Assembly (NCBI GenBank): GCA_963975425.1
Contig: CAXBGS010000005.1
Span: 1-64,000 of the forward strand
DNA: 64,000 bases
Direction of reading: 5' to 3'
Source of the DNA: CAXBGS01 sp963975425
Lineage (GTDB): Bacteria > Planctomycetota > Planctomycetia > Pirellulales > Pirellulaceae
Below are positions 9,865 through 19,500 of the stretch, piece by piece. Within the stretch, counting starts at the first letter, position 1. The number at the start of each line of letters is the position of its first letter. Under the pieces are notes generated by a model. That model ran no database searches. It was not told where the DNA came from and saw only the letters and a list, made by a program, of their open reading frames with translations. A program made the position numbers and the translations under genes.

Positions 9865-11933
9865 CACTTCACCCAGAACGTGTGGCTGCTGGCGCGAAGA
9901 TCGAGCATGTTTTCGTTCATCCGTCGAATCATGTCCGGCGTGCTGTTGATTTGACGCATGAAGTACATCGGTTCGGTTCGGTTTCGCATCCGCACGCTCA
10001 GCCGATATGGCCCGCATTTGCGAATCACCGACGCCGGGATGTGGTACTTAGGCGTGCGCGAATCCAACGGGGCGATGGAGTGAGCTTCCATTCGAATCAG
10101 CGGCGGGTGATTCAGAACGCTAACGGGCACGGCACCGGGTCTCAGGAAGATCAACTGATCCAGGCTATAGTTCAGCGGCAACGCCACTTCGCGATCGGTC
10201 CCGCGCACGTTATTGATCAAGAACTTGGTTTGCAAATTGAACAAATCCTTATCGCGGCGGATGTGCCCGCGAGCGACTTCGCTGCTATTCATGTCAGCCA
10301 AGTCGGCGTTGCGGTCCAGGTATCCGCTTTCCCATACGCGTTTTCCGTCCGGGTCGATCAGGACCACGTTGAGCCAAAGTTGTGGCTGCGCCCCCAGCGA
10401 TCCGGTCGGCAAGTTGTGTCCGTCGCTCAGATTGCTGACGCGGTACCCGACCGTCAGCGGTTTGCCGACACGTGGCGAATCAAAAAAGATTGGTCCCTTG
10501 ACGCCCAGACCGGCTTCCATCGTCATGATGGCTGAAGATCGCTTCTGATCCAGTTTTTGCAAATTGGCATCGATGATCCGCCGAGCGTCTCGTCGATCAT
10601 CGGTCGTATCCCAAGGTGGCGGGAATGACATATCCGACGTCACCGAACGTTCGAACTCTTCCGTTCCCCATCCCGCACGATCATCGAACAGCAGCCATTG
10701 CCGCGGCGTGTACTGATTGGCTTTGGGATTGTGGGGAAAGATGCCAGGGTGTGCGATGGAGTAGCTCGGGCCCCAAAACATGTGGCTGGATTTCTTGCGA
10801 GGCTGACCGTACGGTTTCCCGCCGACTTCGGCGATGTGTCCCCAATCGTATCCGTCAGCCTTCCCGGGAACGGCACCCATGTGGCATTGCTGACACGTCA
10901 CGCCGCGTGCCGCTGCGGGGCCGCTGCGGTATTGGGCGTGAACGACCTCTAACCAGATTCCTGGGTGTACGGCGACTTGGTGACACGAGACACAAACGTC
11001 ACTGTTAGTCAACGGTTCAAAGAAACGACTTTCGGTGTGAATCGGCTGGCCCGGTCCGGTTTGACAGGGGCTCGTTTTCAATTTTAATTCGTCGGCACGG
11101 CGCACCGCTTCGGCAACACCAGCGCCATTGGATCCGCCATAAACCGGCGCATGAATGTCGCCCGGTTCGATACGTCGATCGCCGTTGCTGCGCCAGTAGT
11201 GTTCGCGGACACGGTGGCAAGCGATGCATGTCACGCCTTCGCGGACAACCGGCGGCGCGTCCAGCAGGCTGCTGCTGCGCGGGTACTTTAGCTGCGTTCC
11301 GACCGGCAGGTGACAGCGGACACAAAAGGACCCAACCGTGCCTTGCGTGTATTCGGTCATCGCCTGTTCAAAGCGATTGAACATGGGCGAGACCGCGGCG
11401 TAAGCATGGCCGCTTCCGCGCCACTCTTCGTACTGGGAAGGGTGACACTTGCGGCAGCTCTCGGCGGACGGATAGCAATCCTCGGTCCACAAATCCTCAT
11501 GAGGATCTTTTGTCTTCGCTTCGTCGTCGGGTTTGGACTCGCCGGATGGCCCCAGATTGCTGAGCGGGTCCTCGTCGCTTTCGCCACCGAGCAGGTCACC
11601 CTCACCGAGCAGATCATCACCCGCTAAGTCGCCGCCAAGCAGGTCTTCCCCGAGCAGGTCATCGCCGCCGAGCAAGTCATCGCCGTCAAGTGCATCGTCG
11701 TCGATCGGCTTGTCGCCTAGCAGATCCTTGCTGGTATCGGACAAGTCGGCATCGATCGCCAGCAGGTTCAACAGCGGATTGGAATAGGTCGTCTTGTGTG
11801 CAGTCACCGGCGAACCGACCGACGCTGGCTCGTCGCCGGACACAAGGTTCGGATTGTTCGTCGCGCAAGCGAAAATAGCCGCAGCGACCACTGCGCCGAC
11901 GAACATCATTGGATTGGACAGGTTGCGAAGCAT
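9864..11933 (-). CDS. Secreted pentaheme cytochrome c
   Basis: This protein of about 689 residues has five CxxCH heme c sites: CRKCH near residue 160, CVRCH 204, CIACH 236, CVSCH 314 and CQQCH 347. Several His residues between them could be distal ligands. The spacing resembles cytochrome c554/NrfB-like families, but the exact family is not clear. The N-terminus has a hydrophobic segment (MMFVGAVVAAAIFACA) suited to export. Residues ~80-117 are an acidic repeat of DLLGG/DDLLGE units. The last ~300 residues carry no heme and look beta-rich. ATGs at 12041 and 11933 are both possible; the latter puts the signal segment near the start. No strong Shine-Dalgarno site supports either. Confidence 0.88.
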   Translation of the reverse strand: MLRNLSNPMMFVGAVVAAAIFACATNNPNLVSGDEPASVGSPVTAHKTTYSNPLLNLLAIDADLSDTSKDLLGDKPIDDDALDGDDLLGGDDLLGEDLLGGDLAGDDLLGEGDLLGGESDEDPLSNLGPSGESKPDDEAKTKDPHEDLWTEDCYPSAESCRKCHPSQYEEWRGSGHAYAAVSPMFNRFEQAMTEYTQGTVGSFCVRCHLPVGTQLKYPRSSSLLDAPPVVREGVTCIACHRVREHYWRSNGDRRIEPGDIHAPVYGGSNGAGVAEAVRRADELKLKTSPCQTGPGQPIHTESRFFEPLTNSDVCVSCHQVAVHPGIWLEVVHAQYRSGPAAARGVTCQQCHMGAVPGKADGYDWGHIAEVGGKPYGQPRKKSSHMFWGPSYSIAHPGIFPHNPKANQYTPRQWLLFDDRAGWGTEEFERSVTSDMSFPPPWDTTDDRRDARRIIDANLQKLDQKRSSAIMTMEAGLGVKGPIFFDSPRVGKPLTVGYRVSNLSDGHNLPTGSLGAQPQLWLNVVLIDPDGKRVWESGYLDRNADLADMNSSEVARGHIRRDKDLFNLQTKFLINNVRGTDREVALPLNYSLDQLIFLRPGAVPVSVLNHPPLIRMEAHSIAPLDSRTPKYHIPASVIRKCGPYRLSVRMRNRTEPMYFMRQINSTPDMIRRMNENMLDLRASSHTFWVK
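11585..11700 (-). repeat. Degenerate 15-bp-type coding repeat (DLLGG linker)
   Basis: Within the cytochrome gene, copies of a short unit encode DDLLGG, DDLLGE, DLLGG, DLAG, DDLLGE and GDLLGG. The result is an acidic, Gly- and Leu-rich linker between the signal region and the first heme. Confidence 0.85.
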
Positions 11934-12419
11934 GTCGGGGCCGGCGGCTCTCGTTGCGGTGCGAGGGCAACCCGAGGCGATTCGATACGCCATACCAATC
12001 GGGTTCCCCGCAAGAACGGATCGGCATGCGATCATCGTCATGATTCACACAACGCATCTGGGTGGATCATCCGTCACGACCGTTACAGCTTATCGCCCCT
12101 GATAAGAACTGCCCTCGATCTTGGTGAGCAAGCATTCACCGCGTGCTTGCCGATGGTGTGGACTCGGCAGCGTTGTCTTTCGATTTAATCGATACAGTTT
12201 GACAGACCGCACTTAGAAATTTGTATAGCCCGATTGGATTCTCTAAAGCCGGCGGTCTGCAGTCGATTTGTCAGGTACCCTTCAATAACGGTCAATCCAG
12301 GGGGCAATCCAGTCGACCGTTCGCATCTCGTCGAATCACGGTACTTGTGCGATTGTCATGGACAACGTCATCACCATGCGGCGAGCAACCGATGTCTAGC
12401 GAATCCAACCGGCAATCCC
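11934..12419. other. Divergent spacer between cytochrome and PilZ-like gene
   Basis: This spacer separates the minus-strand cytochrome gene from the plus-strand gene at 12420. Its first ~108 bases may be coding if the cytochrome starts at 12041. Promoters for both genes are expected here, but I see no convincing -35/-10 pair, no long inverted repeat and no RNA gene. Confidence 0.5.
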
Positions 12420-12953
12420 ATGAACTCCTCGACCGACTCTGACAGCGTTCAAACCGCCTCGCCGTTTTTTCGTTGTCCCGTTCAATCAGCCAATTCCAAG
12501 GCGCAGATCCAGATCGGTTTTCGCAAAGTTCCCGTCAACGTTCAGGAACGATCGATTGATGGTTTCACGGTGCTGGTTTCGTCCAAGAGTTCGCGCCGGC
12601 TGAAGGTTGGCGGGCCTTGGACAATGTACTACGACGGATCGGAAGTCGAAGTCCACCCACAGTGGTTCTTCAATTCACCCGATGGACAAGTCCAAATGGG
12701 ACTTCGCCAGGTGCGGGATATGACTAAATTGCAAGTGAAAACAGGATCGTTTTGGTCCAAGGTACGTCCACGACGGAAGTACGAAAATTCGGCTTCATCG
12801 TCGGCCGCGCTAGGCGGGTTTGTGCTGGTCCTGTTCTGTGCACTCGCACTGCCTGGACTCGGCGACAAGTTGGGCACATCGACGCGAATCCAAGACTCGG
12901 TTCGCTGGTTCGTCAACAGTGCCGACGCCCAAATCGACGATTGGCTTCGCTAG
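12420..12953 (+). CDS. Small protein with possible PilZ-like domain and one membrane segment
   Basis: This 177-residue protein starts at the ATG at 12420 (MNSSTDSD). Residues ~30-105 are beta-rich (QIGFRKVPVNVQERSIDGFTVLV, VGGPWTMYYDGSEVEVHPQWFF). They recall a PilZ-like fold, but the canonical RxxxR and D/NxSxxG motifs are not seen, so that call is tentative. A single hydrophobic segment (ALGGFVLVLFCALALPGLG, ~125-143) follows a basic RPRRK stretch, predicting a C-terminal anchor with the N-terminal domain in the cytoplasm. The gene is convergent with apt. The function is unknown. Confidence 0.6.
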   Translation: MNSSTDSDSVQTASPFFRCPVQSANSKAQIQIGFRKVPVNVQERSIDGFTVLVSSKSSRRLKVGGPWTMYYDGSEVEVHPQWFFNSPDGQVQMGLRQVRDMTKLQVKTGSFWSKVRPRRKYENSASSSAALGGFVLVLFCALALPGLGDKLGTSTRIQDSVRWFVNSADAQIDDWLR

Positions 12954-13113
12954 AGCATGTCGATGCAGGCATTTACGCTTGCAGATCAACGAAGCTGTTG
13001 GCCGCCAAGCACCGCTTGATGTCCGGTGCGATGAATGTCCCTCTGCTAGCGACATCGCGTGCGACCGCAATGTCGCTGCAAACACCGTCAGTGACCACAC
13101 CTGATTTCACTCA

Positions 13114-13147
13114 GGCTCTGACTCGGCGCAAGCTCTGATTCGGCCTG
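13114..13147. repeat. Imperfect 17-bp tandem duplication downstream of apt
   Basis: The units gctctgactcggcgcaa (13114-13130) and gctctgattcggcctga (13131-13147) match at 13 of 17 bases. They lie just beyond the apt stop codon, in the convergent spacer. Confidence 0.6.
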
Positions 13148-13156
13148 ACGATGCGA

Positions 13157-13717
13157 TTATCGCTGTACGCTCAGCTCGACTTCATCGTCATCTTGGTCGT
13201 ACGTCAACACAGAATGAATCGGATAGGGATTCAATCGAGCTTCACCGCCAAGCTGTACCAGGTGGATTAAGAACGAGCAGCCGACTATCTCGGCATCACA
13301 CTTTTCCAGCAATCGGCAACAGGCTTCCATCGTCCCACCGGTGGCCAACAAATCATCGACGATCAAGACACGTTGTCCCGGTTCGATCCCGTCAATGTGA
13401 ATTTGCAATTCGTCGGTGCCGTATTCCAGTTCATACGCGAACGAGTGCAAATCAAAAGGCAGTTTGCCAGGTTTTCGAATCGGCACGAATCCGGCGCCCA
13501 ACCGCATCGCCAGTGGTGCGGCAAAAATGAACCCGCGTGCTTCGGCGGCGGCCACCATGTCGATCCCCGCATTCAAATAAGGTTCAGCCATCGCCTCGGC
13601 AGCGGCGGAAAGTGCTTTCGGATCGGCTAGCAGCGGCGTGATATCGCGAAACAGGATTCCCGGTTTGGGATAATCCGGAATTTCTCGGACGAACGAATAC
13701 AGGTCGACGTCGGACAT
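13157..13717 (-). CDS. apt: Adenine phosphoribosyltransferase
   Basis: This 186-residue cytoplasmic enzyme salvages adenine with PRPP to AMP. The PRPP-binding loop VLIVDDLLATGGT is clear. The N-terminal block (YSFVREIPDYPKPGILFRDITPLL) and the central EARGFIFAAPLAMRLGAGFVPIRKPGKLP are typical Apt sequence at normal spacing. The ATG at 13717 (MSDVDLYSF) is chosen; the only longer reading begins at a TTG. The C-terminus is acidic (YDQDDDEVELSVQR). It is divergent from nothing obvious and sits downstream of the lipoprotein gene on the same strand. Confidence 0.96.
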   Translation of the reverse strand: MSDVDLYSFVREIPDYPKPGILFRDITPLLADPKALSAAAEAMAEPYLNAGIDMVAAAEARGFIFAAPLAMRLGAGFVPIRKPGKLPFDLHSFAYELEYGTDELQIHIDGIEPGQRVLIVDDLLATGGTMEACCRLLEKCDAEIVGCSFLIHLVQLGGEARLNPYPIHSVLTYDQDDDEVELSVQR

Positions 13718-13825
13718 ATTCAATCTCAGCGGCAAACGAAGCGATTTGAAAAACCGAAGCCTAAATCACGAGGGGTCGCGACGGAACAGGGCTATCGAAG
13801 ACGGCATTAAAGTCGCAAATCCGTC

Positions 13826-14371
13826 TTATAAGATTGGTGGCAGCGGTTCACCAGGCACCACTTGGATGTCGCGAAGTTCCATGTCCTGCAGCTCTTTTCG
13901 CCGACGTTCTAGATCGCGGTCCAGTTCGTCGTCGAGGTTGGCGTCAGCATTTTCGCCGGCCTCACGCGTGGACTCGTTTTCCAATCCCATTGCGTCATCA
14001 TCGAAGGCGTCACCGGATGAGTCCTGATCATCAAAGGGCGACAGATCGTCGCGGTCGGCGTCGCTTTCGGAGCCCTCGCGTTCTTCCGCTTGGCGCATCC
14101 GTTCGATCTCGTCGGGCTGCTTGGGTTGATTCTTGTTGACCAGCGACGATGACCGGCCGCCGGCGGGATCAAACAGACTGCCGACGCGACCGCTGTCTCG
14201 AATCGTCCGTTCCCAAGCGCCACCGTAAGCGGGATACGCCATGTCTTCACAATCCGGGCAGATGCGGCAGCCCACCGACGACAGGATCATCGCCAAGACC
14301 ACAAACGCGGCTCCCACAGAAACCCGATCGCGAACGATCGGTGCTTGTCGGTGAAAGATTGAATCATCCAT
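13826..14371 (-). CDS. Predicted lipoprotein with CRICPDCE start
   Basis: This 181-residue protein starts at the ATG at 14371 (MDDSIFHRQ). A signal segment (VGAAFVVLAMILSSVGC) ends in a plausible lipobox, LSSVGC, so Cys33 would be the lipidated residue. The mature start CRICPDCEDMAYPAYGGAWE is followed by Arg-rich residues and then a long acidic, charged, probably disordered or helical C-terminus (DDELDRDLERRRKEL). The CxxCPDC-AYPAYGG pattern is one I associate with planctomycete lipoproteins; no function is known. An earlier start at 14485 would run into the 19-bp repeat. Confidence 0.75.
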   Translation of the reverse strand: MDDSIFHRQAPIVRDRVSVGAAFVVLAMILSSVGCRICPDCEDMAYPAYGGAWERTIRDSGRVGSLFDPAGGRSSSLVNKNQPKQPDEIERMRQAEEREGSESDADRDDLSPFDDQDSSGDAFDDDAMGLENESTREAGENADANLDDELDRDLERRRKELQDMELRDIQVVPGEPLPPIL

Positions 14372-14423
14372 GGCGGTCAACTTCAGGCGTATGGCAGACG
14401 GTTCGTTCAGTTTCACGGCGCTC

Positions 14424-14480
14424 GCATGCGATGGCAAGCCTGGCATGCGATGGCAAGTACGGCTTGCGACGGCAAATCCA
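14424..14480. repeat. Three 19-bp tandem repeats
   Basis: Units start at 14424, 14443 and 14462. The first two share gcatgcgatggcaag and the third is gcttgcgacggcaaa. They lie upstream of the lipoprotein gene and outside any supported coding region. Confidence 0.85.
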
Positions 14481-14647
14481 TGCAAGTCGCCAGGCGACGG
14501 CGATCGCCCACCGTCATCCTTTGGTATCGGTCGCGTTGCCTAGCCGCTTGAGTGAAGGTTTGCCGATTAGGCGAACCCTGCTTGTCGAACGTTTGTTTTC
14601 TCGTTTTTTTGCCAGATTCGCTCAAGTCGCTCTTCCGCCGCAGACCC

Positions 14648-14977
14648 ATGAAATGCCAATACAGAGTCACGAACTTTTCTGATGAAACCATGGAGCGGTG
14701 TGCTGTGCCCAATTTGACTGAACTCATCATGGTAACGGATGCCATTTTGATGCCCTTGATCGGATGCGGAGCCCTGTTGATTAGCAAATTGAGCAGCCGT
14801 GAAATGGCACGCTGGGCAGAACGCCAGTTTTTGGCCACACTCGTGGTAATTACACTCGTGACCCTTCGCACCGTGATCAATTGTGGCGACGCTTGGTTGA
14901 TTCACACCCTGACCCTGTCGACGATGATCATGGGTGCCTTGATCATTCCCAACCTTGAATCTTCAGTTGCGACCTGA
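14648..14977 (+). CDS. Small three-pass membrane protein, unknown function
   Basis: This is an ORF of about 109 residues whose C-terminal 95 residues hold three hydrophobic segments (LIMVTDAILMPLIGCGALLI, FLATLVVITLVTLRTVI, LIHTLTLSTMIMGALII). The start is uncertain: GTG 14552, ATG 14648 and ATG 14690 are possible, and none has a good Shine-Dalgarno site. It ends 19 bases before the aroA start, so the two may be co-transcribed. No family is recognised. Confidence 0.5.
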   Translation: MKCQYRVTNFSDETMERCAVPNLTELIMVTDAILMPLIGCGALLISKLSSREMARWAERQFLATLVVITLVTLRTVINCGDAWLIHTLTLSTMIMGALIIPNLESSVAT

Positions 14978-14996
14978 CCACAGGTCCGCCATCACT

Positions 14997-16544
14997 ATGA
15001 ACGACGAGCAATCCACGACATCCCCGAAACAACCTGTCGTCGAAGTCGTTCCTGGTGGCCCGATTCACGGTCGCATCAGGCCGCCCGGCAGCAAGAGCTT
15101 GACCAACCGCGCGCTAATCTGTGCGGCGATGGCAGACGGAAAATCACGACTCAGTGGAGCCTTGCGCAGCGAAGACACGATCGTGATGATTGATGCGCTG
15201 CGGGCCATCGGTGTCTCGATCGACGTCGCCGACGGTGGCCGTTTGTTGGTGGTCGATCCACAAGGTCGGAATTCGCCGGCAAGTCCGACAGCCAACACCG
15301 CGACAACCGACAGCGGCACGACCGACAGCGGCACGACCGACCACTTGTCGACCAGCAATCTGTCTGTCGACGGGGTGTCCGCATCACGCCAGACCACATT
15401 CACTGGGCATGACCCGATCGAATTGTTCATTGCCAACAGCGGCACGACTGTTCGGTTTCTATCAGCGGCACTCTCGGCCGCGGGCGGACATTACCGCTTG
15501 CACGGCGTTCCGCGGATGCACCAGCGTCCGATCGGGGATCTGATCGACGCACTCGTTCCTATCCAATCCGGCACGATCCGTGCGGAATCCGACGGTGGAT
15601 GCCCGCCGGTTCTGATTGAATCGGGCGGATGGAACGTCGGATCGACCATCCGTGTCGCCGGTTCGGTAAGCAGCCAATACTTGAGCGGCCTGATGATGGC
15701 GTCGCCGGTCTGCGGTCGCGAAGTCCGTATCGAAGTCAGCGGCGAATTGGTCTCGCGTCCGTATGTCGAAATGACCGCGGAAGTGATGCGTTGCTTTGGA
15801 GCGCAGGTTCGCATCCTTGATGGGCCAGACAAAGACACGCACCCGGTGACGATCGAAATCAGTGAAGGCGGGTATCAGGGCGTTGAGTACGAAATCGAAC
15901 CCGATGCCTCGGCGGCAAGCTATTTCTGGGCGACGGCGGCGATCACTGGCGGCAGCATTACCGTCGATGGACTTGGCCCGAAAGCATTGCAGGGCGACGT
16001 CGGGTTTTGCGACGTACTTGAGCAGATGGGATGTCGCGTCGATCGTGACGCCGATTCAATGACGGTGCATGGCGGCCACTTGCGCGGAATCGACGTCGAC
16101 ATGAATGCGATCAGCGATACGGTACAGACCTTGTCGGTGGTCGCCCTGTTTGCCGACGGGCCCACACGCGTACGCGGCGTGGCGCACAATCGCTTTAAAG
16201 AAACCGATCGAATCGGCGACTTGGCTCATGAGCTTCGCAAGCTGGGTGCCCGCATTGACGAGCATGACGACGGGCTGACCATCCATCCTGCCGGTACCAA
16301 GACCAACGCACCGGACTTCGCGGGGGCGACTTCCGATGCGGGAATGCAAAACGCTGGTCTGCACGGTGCGACGCTGCAAACGTACCACGACCATCGCATG
16401 GCGATGAGCCTTTCGCTCGCCGGTCTGCGCATTGCCGGTGTTCGCATCCTTGACCCGTCATGCACCTCAAAGACCTATCCCGAGTACTTTGCCGATCTGG
16501 AAAGTCTGATCGGCAGGCCACATCGGTGGACGGGTCAGGCGTGA
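14997..16544 (+). CDS. aroA: 3-phosphoshikimate 1-carboxyvinyltransferase (EPSP synthase)
   Basis: This enzyme joins phosphoenolpyruvate to shikimate 3-phosphate, the sixth step of the shikimate pathway. Family blocks are present in order: PPGSKSLTNRALI near the N-terminus, ANSGTTVRFLSAAL, LHGVPRMHQRPIGDLIDAL, SSQYLSGLMMASP, EPDASAASYFWA, HNRFKETDRIGDLAHELRKLGA and TYHDHRMAMSLSLAGLR. At 515 residues it is about 80 longer than usual. Part of the excess is a low-complexity insert at ~95-125 built from TDSGT repeats. The ATG at 14997 is used; the longer reading starts at a TTG inside the preceding ORF. The stop codon lies in a tandem repeat. Confidence 0.96.
   Translation: MNDEQSTTSPKQPVVEVVPGGPIHGRIRPPGSKSLTNRALICAAMADGKSRLSGALRSEDTIVMIDALRAIGVSIDVADGGRLLVVDPQGRNSPASPTANTATTDSGTTDSGTTDHLSTSNLSVDGVSASRQTTFTGHDPIELFIANSGTTVRFLSAALSAAGGHYRLHGVPRMHQRPIGDLIDALVPIQSGTIRAESDGGCPPVLIESGGWNVGSTIRVAGSVSSQYLSGLMMASPVCGREVRIEVSGELVSRPYVEMTAEVMRCFGAQVRILDGPDKDTHPVTIEISEGGYQGVEYEIEPDASAASYFWATAAITGGSITVDGLGPKALQGDVGFCDVLEQMGCRVDRDADSMTVHGGHLRGIDVDMNAISDTVQTLSVVALFADGPTRVRGVAHNRFKETDRIGDLAHELRKLGARIDEHDDGLTIHPAGTKTNAPDFAGATSDAGMQNAGLHGATLQTYHDHRMAMSLSLAGLRIAGVRILDPSCTSKTYPEYFADLESLIGRPHRWTGQA
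15306..15344 (+). repeat. 15-bp in-frame tandem repeat inside aroA
   Basis: The unit accgacagcggcacg occurs at 15306-15320 and 15321-15335, and a partial copy follows. It encodes TDSGT repeats from about residue 104 of AroA and leaves the frame intact. Confidence 0.9.
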
Positions 16545-16576
16545 ACGGGTCAGGCGTGATCGGGTCAGGCGTGAAG
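16532..16576. repeat. Three 15-bp tandem repeats over the aroA stop codon
   Basis: Three copies of gggtcaggcgtga(ac/tc/ag) occupy 16532-16546, 16547-16561 and 16562-16576. The aroA TGA (16542-16544) lies in the first. The remaining two copies fill the convergent spacer before the VWA gene. Confidence 0.95.
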
Positions 16577-16586
16577 CTGGTTCGGA

Positions 16587-19500
16587 TCAGTTAAAGCCGC
16601 CGCCGGCACCACCGCCGCCGCCACCGCCAAATCCACCGCCGCCGAGACCTCCACCACCGCCACCGCCGGTGCCGGCACCTTCCTCGCCGGTCACGAAGTT
16701 AAACGTGGTGACGTCACCGACCTGCGAGAACACAGGCAATGGTGTGATCCGCACGTAACGACGGTCCGCCGAGATGATGGCGATCCCCGAGACCGTTGCA
16801 CCTTCGGGCAGCGTCGTGATTTCGGGTCGGAAACCAACAGCGCGGTTACCGGCAATGAATCCGTTCTGTGCCAGCGGGCTGTTCACACCACCGGTCAAAC
16901 GTTGGACGTCGTTGTACAAATCGCTTAACACCTGGCTGGTCCCGTCGCCTTCGGCAAACTGGGCCAGCACTTGACCACGCAGGTCACGCTGGACGTCTCG
17001 AAGGTGGGCAAGCTGTGCATCGGCGACTTCTTCGACACGCTGGCCATTCTTTACTTCGAATACCAACAGCGCGTCTTTTTCTGTCAACGGAACTTCTTGG
17101 CGAATGTAACGCTGCTCGGGTCGTCCGATATCGGTGATGACTTCGACCGTCGCATTACCCGTGGAAACTTTGCCCCACACGCGACGCAACAACACACGGT
17201 ACTGGCCCGAGAATCCTTTTGGACAGATGTAAGTTTCCGACACTGTGCCGGTTTCGTCTTCGCCACGTCCTGGGAACGAATCACCCATCAAAGTCCCACC
17301 GCCAGCCGAGGCGAGCGACTGGAACGAACAAACGGTTCCCGACGGTTCTTCGACCGCGATATCCAAGTCGGCGTCGCCGGTCCAAGAAACGCGTACGATC
17401 GCATCATGCGACGCGGCTAGCTTCAGCGCCTCGTTGAACATTCTCGCTTCTTCCTCGCGACCCTCTTCGATCAGTTTCGAATAGGTCGCGCGGGCAACCA
17501 AACGAGCGTCATCGGGGATTGGCTTGAACCTTTCTGGCCACACATTCGACAGGATACCTTGGCATGCCCATGCCAGAGCGTCCAAGTCATCAATCCGTTT
17601 CGCGATCCGCAGTCCCATCACGTACGGCTCGCGTCGATACGTGTCTAAGTCAGAAACGCTGCGACACAGCTGAAGCGCCGCCGCGTCCGAACCGATGTCT
17701 TCCAGTCGAGCAGCCACGTGCAGCAATTCTTCGGGTGACTCGGCAAAGTCGACAGCCGACAACAGCGCACGCTCCACTTCCTCGCTGGGAGCCCCGGTTG
17801 CTTTGAGCGTGATTGCATAGGCTTGATACATCCACGGCTGGACGTGACCGGCCCGCATTGCAGCGGACATCAAATCGCGAGCATCGCGAAAGTGCGAAAC
17901 CGAGGCTTCGGTGTTACCGGCGTCTTGCGCCGCATTTGCCTTGACGGAAATTTCCGCAGCCGTCCTGCGAATACGACGATCTAAATTCGTCAATTGCTCG
18001 TCCGTCTTCACTTCCACGCTGGCGAAAAATTCATCAAAGGCTTCCGCTTTCGTTTGCCCATCAGCCGGTTGCACGCGAATCGGAGCAACGGTTTCTGTCG
18101 CCGTCTTGGTTTCCGGGGACTTATCAGCGCTCGTCGCATCCGTAGAAGCCGACGACTTGTCTCGCAGCGACACCTGATCAGGAACGGCAAAAGCTCCGCC
18201 GCCCCCCATGCCGCCACCGCCCATGCCACCGCCCATGCCGCCGCCGCCGCCGCCCATGCCGCCGCCCATGCCGCCGCCGCCCATGCCGCCGCCCATACCG
18301 CCACCCATGCCGCCGGCACCGCCGCCGCCAAGTTGCAGAATGGGCACGACCAAGTCACCCACCGGATAAACCTTGGTGACACGGTTCTCTTCGGCCGCTT
18401 CGATGGTCGTGATTTGCATCACTTCGTCTTTGATCATGTACGTCAATTCCAGCTCTCGCAGCATCAATCGCATGAACGATCGCAAGGACACATTTTCAAG
18501 CTCGAGGCTGACCGGCGTATCCGCCGTCAGTCCGATATCTTCCAGTGCACGGCTATCGACAACGATGGGGATGCCGTGGTCCTGGCTGATCTTTTGAATC
18601 GCCTCTTCCAGCGGTGTCTCAAAGAACTGCTGGCTGGTTTCGTCACCGAGCGTCTTTTGGATTCGCTGTTCGGTTTCGTTGTCACCGGAAAGCTCGATCG
18701 ATCCGTAGCGGTCCAGACGACGATCGCTCAAGCGTCGCCATACGTCGGCATCAGGCCAAACGATTGGCGGTTCGTCGACAAAGGGAATATTACTTTTCAA
18801 CACCAACGAGAACGCGTCGACAAAGTTACGCTCACGCATCTCACGGTAGCGGCGGTCTCGGTCGAACACCTGTAACATCAACGTCTCATCGGTAAAGTGA
18901 CGACCGGCGACCGAATCACGGGTGATCGAATCGCCTGCAACTTTAGCGAACTCCAACGAGACTTCGCCGTCCGCTTCGTCGTACTTGCCTTCGTCGATCA
19001 AGTCGTTCAGTTGGCGGGCCAAGTTTTTCAGTGTGGCTTCACGACGATAAGTCGCTTCGAGCAGCCGGGCCGTCGAGGCGGCCGCAGCGGCTTGGCTTTC
19101 AATGCGTGCTAAGTCGTCGTTGAACTCAGCCTCGCGTACACTCGCACTGCGAATCGCCGAGCGAACACGCGACATCAATTCTTGACGCAACTGGGGATCA
19201 ATATCGGGTGTCGTTTCCACCGTCGCCAACAGCGACTTCAACTGTCCGGGCACACCTTTGGGATCGTTTCGCAACTGCGTGCCTGCCGCTCTCAGCTGAG
19301 CATTGACCTCGGCACGTAAGCGGCCTTCCATCGCACTGCGTTGTTGCTCGACGCGACGAAGCAGGTCACCACCGGTTTGCATCAATTCATCGTCGCCCAC
19401 GACAGGCCCCGAGTATGGCGCCGGGCTTGGGTTATAGACGGGCGGCGCGGCCATCGGAGGCGCAGCTGCGCGGGGCGGTGCGGCCGCGGGGGGTGCAGCA

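Noticed and set aside
9354..10535. 393-codon plus-strand frame
   Set aside because: Antisense to both the barrel and cytochrome genes, with low-complexity and Arg-rich sequence; the heme motifs lie on the other strand.
17994..18875. 293-codon plus-strand frame, His/Ala-rich in the middle
   Set aside because: It is antisense to the Gly/Met repeats of the VWA gene, which create the HAA/HTA runs. No start signal or family pattern.
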